64,000 bases of DNA from Mesobacillus sp. S13 (GTDB lineage Bacteria; Bacillota; Bacilli; Bacillales; Cytobacillaceae), in assembly GCF_020422885.1 (NCBI RefSeq), contig NZ_CP084622.1, positions 2,251,001-2,315,000 on the forward strand, in the 5' to 3' direction. The translations under genes were made by a program, and so were the position numbers. The notes below the pieces were generated by a model. That model made no database searches and was not told the origin of the DNA. It saw only the letters and a list, made by a program, of their open reading frames with translations. Positions 17,373 through 25,148 of the stretch are shown piece after piece (positions within the stretch are counted from its first letter, which is position 1; the number at the start of each line of letters is the position of its first letter).

Positions 17373-17822
17373 ATGAGTCACTTGAACGACTTTTTAACAT
17401 TGGAAAATCAGTTGTGCTTTGCGGTCTATGACGCGGGAAGCCAGTTTACCAAACTTTATACAAAAGCGCTGGATTCCTTCGGGCTTACCTATCCGCAATA
17501 TTTGGTCCTGTTAGCATTGTGGGAGAAGGACGGGCTTTCTGCTAAACAGCTCGGTGAAAGACTGAACCTCGGAACTGGTACCTTGACGCCGATGATCAAG
17601 AGAATGGAAACCAATGGCTGGCTAAAGAGGGAGCGGTCAACTGAGGATGAACGGAAAGTCTGCATAAGCCTCCTCTCAAAAGCATTCGAACAAAAAAAAG
17701 CCATCGTGCAAAAAATTGCCGCAGAATTGAAGCTCTGCAATATTGAATATGAAGAGTATGAGCAGTTGATGAAACAATTAAGTGTATTGCGGGGAAAATT
17801 GAACATGTATAACCGGTCTTGA
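17373..17822 (+). CDS. ohrR: Organic peroxide-sensing MarR-family repressor OhrR
   Basis: 149 residues of the MarR winged-helix fold. The N-terminal LENQLCFAVY places the sensing cysteine at residue 15, the same number as in B. subtilis OhrR. LTYPQYLVLLALW, GTLTPMIKRMETNGWL and RSTEDERKV are characteristic. Only one further cysteine pair lies in the C-terminal half, so it may be a one-Cys type. A TTG at 17382 has slightly better ribosome-site spacing, but the ATG gives the family cysteine numbering. It is paired with a peroxidase gene instead of the usual ohrA. Confidence 0.87.
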   Translation: MSHLNDFLTLENQLCFAVYDAGSQFTKLYTKALDSFGLTYPQYLVLLALWEKDGLSAKQLGERLNLGTGTLTPMIKRMETNGWLKRERSTEDERKVCISLLSKAFEQKKAIVQKIAAELKLCNIEYEEYEQLMKQLSVLRGKLNMYNRS

Positions 17823-17889
17823 GAACGAAGGAGAATAGTGCAACAAGAAAACGTCTCCGATTTTATTCGAACTAAAGGAGGATAAATAT

Positions 17890-18456
17890 ATGGTCAATTC
17901 CGACAGACCAAGAAGGATACTTTTAGATTTAGCAGTTACTTTAGATGGATTTATCGAAGGTCCTAAAGAGGAAGTAGACTGGTGCATTATGGATCCGGAT
18001 ATGGACTTCAAGAACTTCTTACAACAAATAGATACTATTCTGTATGGTAGAAAAAGTTATGATTTATGGGGTAAGTATAAACCTGATTCTGACGTTTCTG
18101 ATACAGAAAATGAAATTTGGGAATTGGTCCATAGTAAAGAGAAATATGTTTTTTCAAGAACTCAAAATAGGCCAGAAAATAACGTGACATTTATTAGTGA
18201 AAATATTGAGAATGAAATAACCAAATTAAAGAATATGCCTGGTAAAGATATTTGGCTTTATGGTGGATCGAGTCTTATAACAACGTTTATAAACTTAGGA
18301 CTTGTAGATGAAATTAGATTATCTGTTCACCCAATTATTTTAGGAGAAGGAAAACCCCTTTTTATTGACATTAAGCAAAGAGTGAATCTAAATTTAGTTG
18401 AAACAAAAAGGTTTTCCTCTGGTGTGGTTCAACTATGCTATCAACTTAATAAGTAG
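17890..18456 (+). CDS. Dihydrofolate reductase-family / RibD C-terminal domain protein (YyaP-like)
   Basis: 188 residues with LDLAVTLDGFIEGP at the N-terminus, DTILYGRKSYDLWG, DIWLYGGSSLITTFINLGLVD and HPIILGEGKPLF, the pattern of the RibD C-terminal/DHFR-like fold. These proteins are probably NAD(P)H-dependent reductases with unknown substrate, not the housekeeping DHFR. The coding sequence is visibly more AT-rich than the neighbouring peroxidase genes, which could reflect recent acquisition. A GGAGGATAAATAT ribosome site precedes the ATG. Confidence 0.83.
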   Translation: MVNSDRPRRILLDLAVTLDGFIEGPKEEVDWCIMDPDMDFKNFLQQIDTILYGRKSYDLWGKYKPDSDVSDTENEIWELVHSKEKYVFSRTQNRPENNVTFISENIENEITKLKNMPGKDIWLYGGSSLITTFINLGLVDEIRLSVHPIILGEGKPLFIDIKQRVNLNLVETKRFSSGVVQLCYQLNK

Positions 18457-18628
18457 TACAAAATGGCGCTATCGTTAAGGATGAAGTAAATAGTAAAAAA
18501 ACGCACCGGCACTGTTATATGATATTTCTTTCCCTATTCTAGTTCTTATTTTTGACAGGAAAAAGAAACCGTTCCCTTTCGCCTTAAGCTTTTTGTATTC
18601 AAGAATCAATTAATTCACCGAATTTTCA

Positions 18629-18658
18629 TTGACAAAAAATTAGCAAAGATATTATATT
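18629..18658 (+). promoter_or_regulatory. Sigma-A-type promoter for cdd
   Basis: TTGACA (18629-18634) and TATATT (18653-18658) are 18 bases apart (TTATAT gives 17). The untranslated leader contains an AACTTTTC / GAAAAGTT inverted pair flanking its centre, function unknown. Confidence 0.65.
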
Positions 18659-18733
18659 AGAAGTCCTGTCAACTTTTCGTTGGCGTAAAGGGGACTGTGA
18701 AAAGTTCATTCTTATGGGAAAGGGAATGATGAA

Positions 18734-19132
18734 ATGAATAAAGAACAATTAGTGGAAAGCGCGCGCCAGACAAAAAAGAATGCGTATGCGCCTTATTCCA
18801 AATTTCCTGTTGGGGCAGCTTTGCTGCTGAAAGATGGTACCGTTTACAACGGAGTGAACGTAGAGAATGTTTCATTCGGTGCGACGAACTGCGCTGAGAG
18901 AACGGCTATTTTTACAGCAGTGGCGAACGGTTACAAAAAGGGTGACTTCGCAGCGATCGCCGTTTCTGGCGATACAGCTGACTTCCTGCCGCCTTGCAGC
19001 ATCTGCAGGCAGGTGATGGCCGAATTCTTTTCACCAGACATGCCGGTGTACCTGACGAATGATAAAAAAGAGATCCGGGAATTGGCATTGAAAGAATTAC
19101 TGCCATATGCGTTCACGGACTTAGATATGTAA
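18734..19132 (+). CDS. cdd: Cytidine deaminase
   Basis: 132 residues. Zinc ligands and catalytic glutamate are present in NCAERTA (C53, E55) and PPCSICRQ (C88, C91); SKFPVGAALL and NVENVSFGATNC are family-typical. It deaminates cytidine and deoxycytidine to uridine forms in pyrimidine salvage. It has its own promoter and terminator, in contrast to B. subtilis where cdd lies in the era region, so it appears to be a stand-alone unit here. Confidence 0.96.
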   Translation: MNKEQLVESARQTKKNAYAPYSKFPVGAALLLKDGTVYNGVNVENVSFGATNCAERTAIFTAVANGYKKGDFAAIAVSGDTADFLPPCSICRQVMAEFFSPDMPVYLTNDKKEIRELALKELLPYAFTDLDM

Positions 19133-19151
19133 TGTATACTGGATAGTTTGA

Positions 19152-19197
19152 GAGCATGTTTTGATGATTCCATCAGGACGTGCTCTTTATTTTTTTA
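19152..19197 (+). terminator. Intrinsic terminator of cdd
   Basis: A 15-bp stem from 19152 (GAGCATGTTTTGATG) pairs with CATCAGGACGTGCTC through 19185, several G-U pairs included, then TTTATTTTTTT. Confidence 0.85.
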
Positions 19198-19225
19198 GAT
19201 GCTTTAAGATTTCACACTGTTTGAA

Positions 19226-19300
19226 AATAAACGGAGAAATTCCGTTTAAATCTCACAAGTCGCTTATTTTCATAAAAATAAGCACTAGCTTTGCAACGAG
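19226..19300. repeat. Intergenic repeat of the CGGAGAA-TTCCG family, left of the IS
   Basis: TAAACGGAGAAATTCCGTTTA is a near-perfect palindrome starting at 19228, and about 51 bases later a TAAGC element recurs. The same core (A-rich, then CGGA, AATT, TCCG, then T-rich) is found at 20795-20945 and 50297-50520. The rest of the 19133-19432 spacer holds only the cdd terminator and the IS left end. Confidence 0.55.
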
Positions 19301-19432
19301 ACACCAAATTTAGTTAATTTTAGTTTATTTTCAAACTTAGTTACTTAGCTAGTTAGCGTTGGAAACAAAAAAAGGCATACCTGTTTAAAACAACAAGTTA
19401 CCAAGCAAGTTAGTTAGCATCTTATTATCCGT

Positions 19433-20659
19433 TTATCTTTGGACAATTTGGACGGTCTTCAACTTCTTGGGATATTTTCTTGGCCGGCCGGGTTTTCCTT
19501 TCTTTCGCCTTCCTTTGGATCTTCTGCTCGGCTCCCTGAATAAGGCTTCTATAAAATAATCCCATGAGTCATACCAGTATTGACGAAGGTACTTGAGTAT
19601 TTCCCAAGTGGATTTTTTAGAACAAGTCTGAATCCTGACCAATTCACAAAGCCCATAAGCGATCATGGCGAGCCATAACTGATTCCATACAGCCTCCTTT
19701 TTATGGCTGTAGAACTTCACCAACTTAAGGTGCTGTTTGATCCATTTGAAAAAGAGCTCGACTTTCCATCGTTGGCGATAAATCTCTGCGACTTCACTTG
19801 CAGTAATGTCCCGTCGGTTCGTGACTACCCTGTATTTATTGCCTTCGTCATCAAGGAATTCTACAAGACGCAATGAGATGATCTCTTCCGTCTTGGGCTT
19901 CTTAACCTGAACCTCAGCGTCTAAAACAATGTTAGGTTCACCATGAATGTCATGCTTATTCACGATTGTCAGCTTTGAATTCATTTTTACCCTGGCGACA
20001 AACTTTAGATTCTTTTGGATTAAATCTGAATAGAGAACATAACTGATGTATCCTCGATCATAGATGTAGGTGACAGCTTGGTCGACCACCAGTTCAAGCG
20101 CGACTTCCTTGTCATCTACTCCGGTAGTAGAAAAAATCGATTTGCCAGGATAATAGGTATTTTCATCCGCGACAATCAAACAGAGATGAAGCTTTACTCC
20201 ATTGTTTTTCTTGGTGGAATAAGCCCATTCACCCGCCTTGGAAGGGAGCGAGAATTGAGAAGAGTCTACAGCGGCCAACTTTCCTATCTTCTCAAAGCCA
20301 GGCAGGCGTTTATGATGTTGGTCAATCTGCTTAAAGATTCGGAATGCAGTCTCCTGCAGGAGACCGGTTGGCAGCTTCATAAGCTTTCTGTTAATAGAAG
20401 ATCCATGTATACTCTTAAGCTCCAGCAGTTCCTTGAACACCTTCTTGGATTTAAGGTTCTCACTCAAATCCCATAGGGATTCACGTCTCATAAGCATTCC
20501 TTCTACCGTCATGGTAATGACATGGCCAGAAAAAAGTTTGTGTGCTTTATGGTCCATAAAGGGGTCACGATAATTCTCAAGATTTAACAGTGCCAAACAC
20601 TTTTGAACTACAGTTGAGTCGGGTAAAGTTTGATTGGGTATAGAACTCTTTGAGTTCAT
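19433..20659 (-). CDS. IS4-family transposase
   Basis: 408 residues, intact. DDE residues are visible: the first Asp in LAAVDSSQFSLPS, the second in TYIYDRGYISY, and the Glu in the IS4 signature YRQRWKVELFFKWIKQHLK, which fits Y-x2-R-x3-E-x6-K. The C-terminus is very basic (RRSKGRRKKGKPGRPRKYP). The start ATG lies next to GGGGAGGATTCC, a strong ribosome site that falls inside a long hairpin (see 20663-20724). Confidence 0.95.
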   Translation of the reverse strand: MNSKSSIPNQTLPDSTVVQKCLALLNLENYRDPFMDHKAHKLFSGHVITMTVEGMLMRRESLWDLSENLKSKKVFKELLELKSIHGSSINRKLMKLPTGLLQETAFRIFKQIDQHHKRLPGFEKIGKLAAVDSSQFSLPSKAGEWAYSTKKNNGVKLHLCLIVADENTYYPGKSIFSTTGVDDKEVALELVVDQAVTYIYDRGYISYVLYSDLIQKNLKFVARVKMNSKLTIVNKHDIHGEPNIVLDAEVQVKKPKTEEIISLRLVEFLDDEGNKYRVVTNRRDITASEVAEIYRQRWKVELFFKWIKQHLKLVKFYSHKKEAVWNQLWLAMIAYGLCELVRIQTCSKKSTWEILKYLRQYWYDSWDYFIEALFREPSRRSKGRRKKGKPGRPRKYPKKLKTVQIVQR

Positions 20660-20662
20660 AGG

Positions 20663-20724
20663 AATCCTCCCCTTGTAGAATAGGTGTTTAGCAACTTGTT
20701 GTTACCATTCTACATAGGAGGATT
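20663..20724 (-). promoter_or_regulatory. Hairpin sequestering the transposase ribosome binding site
   Basis: AATCCTCC (20663-20670) pairs with GGAGGATT (20717-20724) and TGTAGAAT (20674-20681) with ATTCTACA (20707-20714). On the transposase mRNA the first arm is the Shine-Dalgarno region. Only transcripts entering from outside would include both arms. Such structures are known to block read-through expression of transposases in several IS families. Confidence 0.7.
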
Positions 20725-20784
20725 TTTTCTGTTTAAAACCTTTTATTGGTTAAATGCCATTATTTGGAACAGCTTTGCAAGACT

Positions 20785-20945
20785 AGTGAAAAATAAGGGA
20801 TGTTTTTCCGGTTATTTCAATGAAAACCTTGAATTTTGGCATTTTTAGAGCAGCTAACCGGAATTAATACGCTTATTTCTGCTGAAAAGGATCGTAAATA
20901 AATATTAGACGGAAATTCTCCGTTTATTATTAACCTCTCTATACA
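20785..20945. repeat. Intergenic repeats of the CGGAGAA-TTCCG family, right of the IS
   Basis: Degenerate copies: AATAAGGGATG...TTTTTCCGGTTATTT near 20795, CTAACCGGAATTAATACG near 20853 and AGACGGAAATTCTCCGTTTA at 20927-20946. Together with 19226-19300 these appear to be one repeat region that the IS interrupts. Bases 20950-21070 show nothing recognisable. Confidence 0.5.
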
Positions 20946-21091
20946 AAATCAAAATAGTAAGAAAGCAAAAACTTTTAAAAATTCTTTGTATGAACAAGAC
21001 AGGCTGGCGGTCCAGTTACCATTGGTCGCAAGCTTGTTAACCAAAGTAGTGTCTTAGTATCGAATATGTTTTATGTAATTTGTAAAGTAGG

Positions 21092-21204
21092 CTTTACAAA
21101 ATGTAAAGTGAAGTATACAATTGGATTATCAGATAAATTGGAGGATGTTGGAGTTGAGCTTTTTTTTAGCTTGATATGTATAGTTGGCTTTACAAAATGT
21201 AAAG
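21092..21204 (+). promoter_or_regulatory. Two identical palindromic operators with promoter elements
   Basis: CTTTACAAAATGTAAAG (7-bp arms, 3-base spacer) occurs at 21092-21108 and again at 21188-21204. Each TTTACA can act as a -35, with TACAAT or TGCATT 17 bases downstream, and AGTAT(A/G)CA follows each copy. The next gene is an Xre-type repressor, so these are probably its autoregulatory sites. Confidence 0.65.
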
Positions 21205-21239
21205 TCTAGTATGCATTTTTATTGTGAAAGGTATGGTGT

Positions 21240-21458
21240 TTGAAGCTAATGGGACTTACCAATCGTGTTAAAGAATTGAGAGCGAAGCATCGTTTTACGC
21301 AGAACGATTTGGCTGAGAGGGTTGACGTGACAAGACAGACGATTGTTGCTCTAGAGAAGGGGAGCTATATACCGTCCTTGTTACTGGCGATGAAAATTGC
21401 CCGTGTGTTTCAGCTGCCAATTGAAGAGATTTTTTTTATGGAGGATGAGGGAAAATGA
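21240..21458 (+). CDS. Xre-family helix-turn-helix regulator
   Basis: 72 residues, essentially one Cro/CI-type HTH: NRVKELRAKHRFTQNDLAERVDVTRQTIVALEKGSYIPSL, followed by the short tail KIARVFQLPIEEIFFMED. I use TTG 21240, nine bases after GAAAGG; ATG 21249 is too far from it. Small regulators of this kind in Bacillus are commonly paired with a membrane protein gene, as here, where the stop overlaps the next start by 4 bases. It probably represses its own operon through the paired palindromes upstream. Confidence 0.88.
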   Translation: MKLMGLTNRVKELRAKHRFTQNDLAERVDVTRQTIVALEKGSYIPSLLLAMKIARVFQLPIEEIFFMEDEGK

Positions 21459-21919
21459 ATCAAAAATTTCTAATGTCAGTCGGAATATTTGTCTTGTTTG
21501 CATGGGGGATGATTGCTTTTTATTATGCCCAGATGGATTTTGCAGAAGTGTTAAAGAATCCAGAGCCACCCTGGGAAGTGACGATCAATGCGACTCCTAT
21601 ATTTGCCGCCTTAGTGATCGGTGGAATTTTGTCAGCCACTTTGTTCATGAAGAGCAAAAAGAAGAACAAATCTATTGCCAAGGCTTTCTTTCTGCCGCCT
21701 GAGTTTGAAGAAAGTGACGAAAGAGAACAAGAGATTACGGCCAAAGCTTGCAGAGCATCCTATGTCACGATGTGGTATACATTCCCAATCCTGACAGCAC
21801 TCATGCTGCTCTATCCTTTCATTTCAGAATCTGTTCCTTATTATCCAGTCATTATCGTCATGCTGTTTCCGCTTGTCCAATCCACTGCCTATTTCTTGTC
21901 ATGGAAAAAATATTATTAA
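21455..21919 (+). CDS. Membrane protein paired with an Xre regulator (DUF2178-like)
   Basis: 154 residues with four predicted membrane helices (about 5-25, 47-67, 105-125, 130-148). A cytoplasmic loop between helices 2 and 3 is rich in charged residues (KSKKKNKSIAK, FEESDEREQEI). Start overlaps the regulator stop as ATGA. The DUF2178-like assignment is tentative. The role is unknown; in similar pairs the membrane protein is often thought to sense or modulate something for the repressor (inference). Confidence 0.7.
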   Translation: MNQKFLMSVGIFVLFAWGMIAFYYAQMDFAEVLKNPEPPWEVTINATPIFAALVIGGILSATLFMKSKKKNKSIAKAFFLPPEFEESDEREQEITAKACRASYVTMWYTFPILTALMLLYPFISESVPYYPVIIVMLFPLVQSTAYFLSWKKYY

Positions 21920-22044
21920 TAAAGCGTTTTAACAGTTGGTGTAAAGCGGTGTTTCGTAAATCAATGGCAGCAGCATTGTTTTTGAAAGATAAACGGTTTG
22001 GAGTGGACGTAGTTTGTTGCGAGGAATTGATATGTAACAGAAGT

Positions 22045-22083
22045 GGAGCATAATCTGATTGTTTTTCAGAATATGCTCCTTTC
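22045..22083 (+). terminator. Intrinsic terminator after the Xre operon
   Basis: Stem GGAGCATA / TATGCTCC with a further TCTGA / TCAGA above one mismatch, followed by a T-rich stretch. Confidence 0.65.
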
Positions 22084-22176
22084 GTTTTAATAGGGAAGTC
22101 TCGACAATGTTTAGTTCTCATTCTGTGATTAACTGGGATAAAGAAATAAGAAATACTTCCATTTTCTTTCTATATA

Positions 22177-23043
22177 TTAAAAAGTGCTCACTTGCTTGAA
22201 TCCCAGGTCCGATAAAGCTTTTTCTAATGAACTGCTGATTTTTGTTATGTTAAAATCTAATCCTATGCGGGTTATGGTTTGTGCAATCGCAGGCCGGATC
22301 CCTGTGATAATGATTTCTACACCGATTAGTTTTAGTGTATTCACAATCTGAAATAGAGAATTTGCAACGAAACTATCGATAATCGATACGCCTGATAGGT
22401 CCATAATGAAATATTTCAGCTTAAGTCTAATCGATTCATTGATAGAAACCTGCATTATCATTTTTGCGCGGTCATTATCAATCGATCCGATTACTGGCAA
22501 TACGGCAATTCCAGGAGAAATCGGAACAACAGGCACAGACAGTTCCTTTAATTCTGTAAATGCTGACTTTACACGCTCGATGTTATGTTTCTCGTGAACC
22601 TCTCCAGTAATTCTAAAGATGGAATCAATCAGCTTGTCGAATATTTCCGTTATTTTGACCATCGTGTTACAGGAAATCCTATTCTGCTCTAATTCATCGG
22701 TGAATATTTCCCAAATGACCAGGCGGAAAAGCGAAATGATCCGTAATGCTACCGTTAAAGAAACTCCATATCGAACGGTTTGGTTTGCTACTTCTCTTGC
22801 CCAATTACCTACAGATCTATATGCTTCTTCTTGATTTTTATATAATGCTTCCCCAAAATAACCTATTAATTGAGATCTATATTTCAAATATTCCGCCTCT
22901 GGCATTTTAAATTTTTCAAAGTGCTCTGAAGTATATTTAGGAATATTTTCGCTGAATAATCTAGCAAGCTCATGTCGGTGATCGTAGATTTTTTTGCCTA
23001 TGAATTCGAACTCTTCTTTTGACACTGGGAACCATCTCCTCAC
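22177..23043 (-). CDS. RsbR-family stressosome protein with STAS domain
   Basis: 288 residues. The N-terminal part (about 1-145) is all-helical and RsbRD-like. A C-terminal STAS domain begins with SVPVVPISPGIAVLPVIGSID and contains FIMDLSGVSIIDSFVANSLF, which holds serines at the region phosphorylated by RsbT in RsbR proteins. RsbR paralogues form the stressosome core that controls the general stress sigma factor SigB. It stands alone, without rsbS, rsbT or rsbU beside it, as is usual for extra RsbR copies. Ligand unknown. Confidence 0.85.
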   Translation of the reverse strand: MRRWFPVSKEEFEFIGKKIYDHRHELARLFSENIPKYTSEHFEKFKMPEAEYLKYRSQLIGYFGEALYKNQEEAYRSVGNWAREVANQTVRYGVSLTVALRIISLFRLVIWEIFTDELEQNRISCNTMVKITEIFDKLIDSIFRITGEVHEKHNIERVKSAFTELKELSVPVVPISPGIAVLPVIGSIDNDRAKMIMQVSINESIRLKLKYFIMDLSGVSIIDSFVANSLFQIVNTLKLIGVEIIITGIRPAIAQTITRIGLDFNITKISSSLEKALSDLGFKQVSTF

Positions 23044-23143
23044 AAGGGAATTCTTGTACCTCTGGTTATTTTTACAGATTGTAGAATGGGATTATTGATC
23101 ATTTGGCAACGGATAAAACAAACAAATGATGAAGAGGTGAAGA

Positions 23144-23269
23144 ATGAATAATCAAGCTCATGAGGATTTTGAAGATTCTGAATGCTCCCTACACACTAAC
23201 ATAAATACCCAGTTATTGCGAGAGAAACTTATGGGTGTTTTTTTGAGGCGGGACCAGCAAAAACCTTGA
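23144..23269 (+). CDS. Possible small ORF (41 residues)
   Basis: A good ribosome site (GAAGAGGTGAAGA) precedes this ATG, and the frame encodes an acidic N-terminus (MNNQAHEDFEDSE). But the second half overlaps a terminator-like hairpin (AAATACCCA / TGGGTGTTT with T7 near 23208-23245), so only the first part may be meaningful. I do not recognise it. Confidence 0.25.
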   Translation: MNNQAHEDFEDSECSLHTNINTQLLREKLMGVFLRRDQQKP

Positions 23270-23347
23270 TAGGTCTTTAAGCGTGGGTTCTTTTTCGTTG
23301 CTCATTTTTCTATACAGCAGGAAAGTATTGTTGTAATATTATGTTAT

Positions 23348-23359
23348 ACGATATATCGT
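23348..23359 (+). promoter_or_regulatory. Palindromic operator upstream of the PadR gene
   Basis: ACGATATATCGT is a perfect 12-bp palindrome inside a longer imperfect dyad (ATGTTAT...CATACAT), 55 bases before the PadR start. PadR regulators commonly bind such sites in their own promoters. Confidence 0.55.
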
Positions 23360-23414
23360 CATACATAATAACGAGGGACATAATAAGAGTTTTAGGAATG
23401 AAGGGGTGTTTTTG

Positions 23415-23735
23415 ATGGCGTATTCTGGTGGACCGATGACGGAAGCGATGTACTATGTGCTGCTGGCGTTGATGCGGCCGAATCATGGATACCAGCTTAT
23501 GCACGCGATTACAGAGGTCTCGAATGGCCGGCTGAATATGGGTCCCGGTACGCTTTACGGAGTCCTTTCACGGATGCAAAAGGATGGTTTAATTTCATTA
23601 GCCGAAAATGATGGCAGAAGGAAGACTTATGAAATCACGCTGGAAGGAAAACAAGCTCTACAGGTTGAGTATGACCGGCTGAAAGCACTGATCCAAGACA
23701 GTTGGGTTTTAGAGGAGGATGCTCGAAATGAATAG
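23415..23735 (+). CDS. PadR-family transcriptional regulator
   Basis: 106 residues with the PadR winged helix: MTEAMYYVLLALMRPNHGYQLMHAI, GPGTLYGVLSRMQKDGLI, and GRRKTYEITLEGKQAL. The C-terminal dimerisation part is short, as in subfamily 2 members. The ATG at 23415 follows GAAGGGGTG at proper distance and the upstream GTG does not. It is co-transcribed with a DUF2812 protein, overlapping by 8 bases; PadR-DUF2812 pairs are common in Firmicutes and usually autoregulated. Confidence 0.92.
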   Translation: MAYSGGPMTEAMYYVLLALMRPNHGYQLMHAITEVSNGRLNMGPGTLYGVLSRMQKDGLISLAENDGRRKTYEITLEGKQALQVEYDRLKALIQDSWVLEEDARNE

Positions 23736-24915
23736 ATCGGTCTATAAGCTTCGCCCCAGTGATTTTTGGCGGATCGGAGAGCATGAAAGCTGGTTTACTG
23801 ATATGGCGGCCAGGGGACTTTATTTGAAAAAGATGGGCATCCATTTTGCCAGGTTCGAAAAGGGAGAACCTAGGGATATGAAGTATAGAATTGATGTATC
23901 CACGACGAAAAGGATTCCTGGTGAGCAAATTGAGATGTATGGTGAAAGTGGATGGGGTTATGTGACCAGTTATGGTCAGTTCCACGTGTTTTCATCGCCG
24001 GCCGAGGAGGATGCATCGGAGCTTCATACCGATCCAGCTGAACAGGCTTATACCCTAAAGGAATTGGATAAAAAGCTGGCGTGGAATGCGGGTAGTGCGA
24101 TTATTGGCATGGTATTGATGTTCGGGATGATGGCATCCATTTGGCTCCTTGATGGCACACCTACATACGTCATGGTAGATGGCTCGATGATCACGCAGAC
24201 GATATTAACGATTTTCATTGCATATACTGCCTATCATTCATTACGTGCTGCCTTATCGATCCGGGATTTGCGCAAAAGACTAGTCGAAGGGAAACCGATC
24301 GACCATCATGCTTCATGGAAAAAACATCACCGAATCCATACGGCAGCTGCTTTTCTTTTTACAGTGGTGGTGGGACTGAGTGCCATCATTCCGTTTGCAC
24401 AGCTTGCGAAAATGGAGACAAATACCTTGCCAGAAGGAAGCGTGGACCTGCCGATTGTCAGGTTGGCAGATGTAGAAAATGACCCGGACATGATAAGGGC
24501 AGAAGCCGAATATATGAGTGACAATGTGGATTGGGGCAATCGACTTTCTTCTGAATGGAGTCCTTTAGCACCCGTTCAATATGAATCAGATGAAAGCGGT
24601 GTGGTTCCCGGGAAGCTGTGGGAAGATCTCAGCGGAGAATATTCACCAGCCATCCATACAGAATATTACCAGCTCAGGTTTCCTGGGATGGCGGAAAACC
24701 TGGTTTCTGACTTAGTGGAACGATATCGTTATGACAACAGCCTGGATGAATATGTTGAAAAGAAACACGCTGATTTAGATTTATTGATTGTGCATGCTGA
24801 AGAGGGAATGAAAGAGGTATTTGCTGCTCATGGTGATGCAGTCATGTATGTGCGTTATCATGGGGATGCGGATGTCAGCACGGTGATCGAAAATGTGGTG
24901 GGGAAGATTCGTTGA
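23728..24915 (+). CDS. DUF2812 domain membrane protein
   Basis: 395 residues. The N-terminal 100 (FWRIGEHESWFTDMAARGLYLKKMG, then YRIDV and GWGYV) match DUF2812. Helices follow at about 122-142 and 155-178, and a third hydrophobic segment near 207-227. The remaining about 165 residues would then lie outside the cell and contain a YYQLRFPGMAENLVSDLVERYRYD region. Start ATG 23728 lies 9 bases after AGAGGAGG. Function unknown; the PadR partner suggests an induced envelope protein. Confidence 0.8.
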   Translation: MNRSVYKLRPSDFWRIGEHESWFTDMAARGLYLKKMGIHFARFEKGEPRDMKYRIDVSTTKRIPGEQIEMYGESGWGYVTSYGQFHVFSSPAEEDASELHTDPAEQAYTLKELDKKLAWNAGSAIIGMVLMFGMMASIWLLDGTPTYVMVDGSMITQTILTIFIAYTAYHSLRAALSIRDLRKRLVEGKPIDHHASWKKHHRIHTAAAFLFTVVVGLSAIIPFAQLAKMETNTLPEGSVDLPIVRLADVENDPDMIRAEAEYMSDNVDWGNRLSSEWSPLAPVQYESDESGVVPGKLWEDLSGEYSPAIHTEYYQLRFPGMAENLVSDLVERYRYDNSLDEYVEKKHADLDLLIVHAEEGMKEVFAAHGDAVMYVRYHGDADVSTVIENVVGKIR

Positions 24916-24942
24916 TTTTTAGATTGATAGGAGGGGATATGG

Positions 24943-25125
24943 TTGAAAGTAAATGCGACCTACCTTATGCGATTGGCAGCGCTGATTATCTTAATCTTTG
25001 GAGGCACTTTGGTCATTGTCTATTCCCAAACGGGTGAAGTATTAATGGATCAGGTTATTGGAACTTCTATTGGAGTGGTTTTGTTGATCGCAAGTTTCAT
25101 TTGGAGATTGATTAAGAGAGCTTGA
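24943..25125 (+). CDS. Small two-helix membrane protein
   Basis: 60 residues with two hydrophobic helices (about 8-27 and 37-55) and a basic end (WRLIKRA). TTG 24943 lies behind AGGAGGGGATATGG. It follows the DUF2812 gene by 27 bases and is probably the third gene of that operon. I do not recognise it. Confidence 0.65.
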   Translation: MKVNATYLMRLAALIILIFGGTLVIVYSQTGEVLMDQVIGTSIGVVLLIASFIWRLIKRA

Positions 25126-25148
25126 TAATGGTTTGAGGGGGATCTGGT

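Larger units (their letters stand above)
19392..20728 (-). mobile_element. IS4-family insertion sequence (about 1.34 kb)
   Basis: It contains one intact 408-residue transposase gene. An 11-base direct repeat CTGTTTAAAAC flanks it at 19381-19391 and 20729-20739, a size expected for an IS4-family target duplication. A 19-base inverted pair AACAACAAGTTRCYAARCA (19389-19407 and, inverted, 20685-20703; 16 of 19 identical) marks terminal-repeat-like sequence. However, the right copy is 26 bases inside the direct repeat, so the exact ends are uncertain. It lies within a spacer carrying CGGAGAA-TTCCG repeats on both sides. Confidence 0.8.

Noticed and set aside
20078..20476. A 132-residue frame opposite the transposase
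   Set aside because: Shadow of the intact IS4-family transposase gene.
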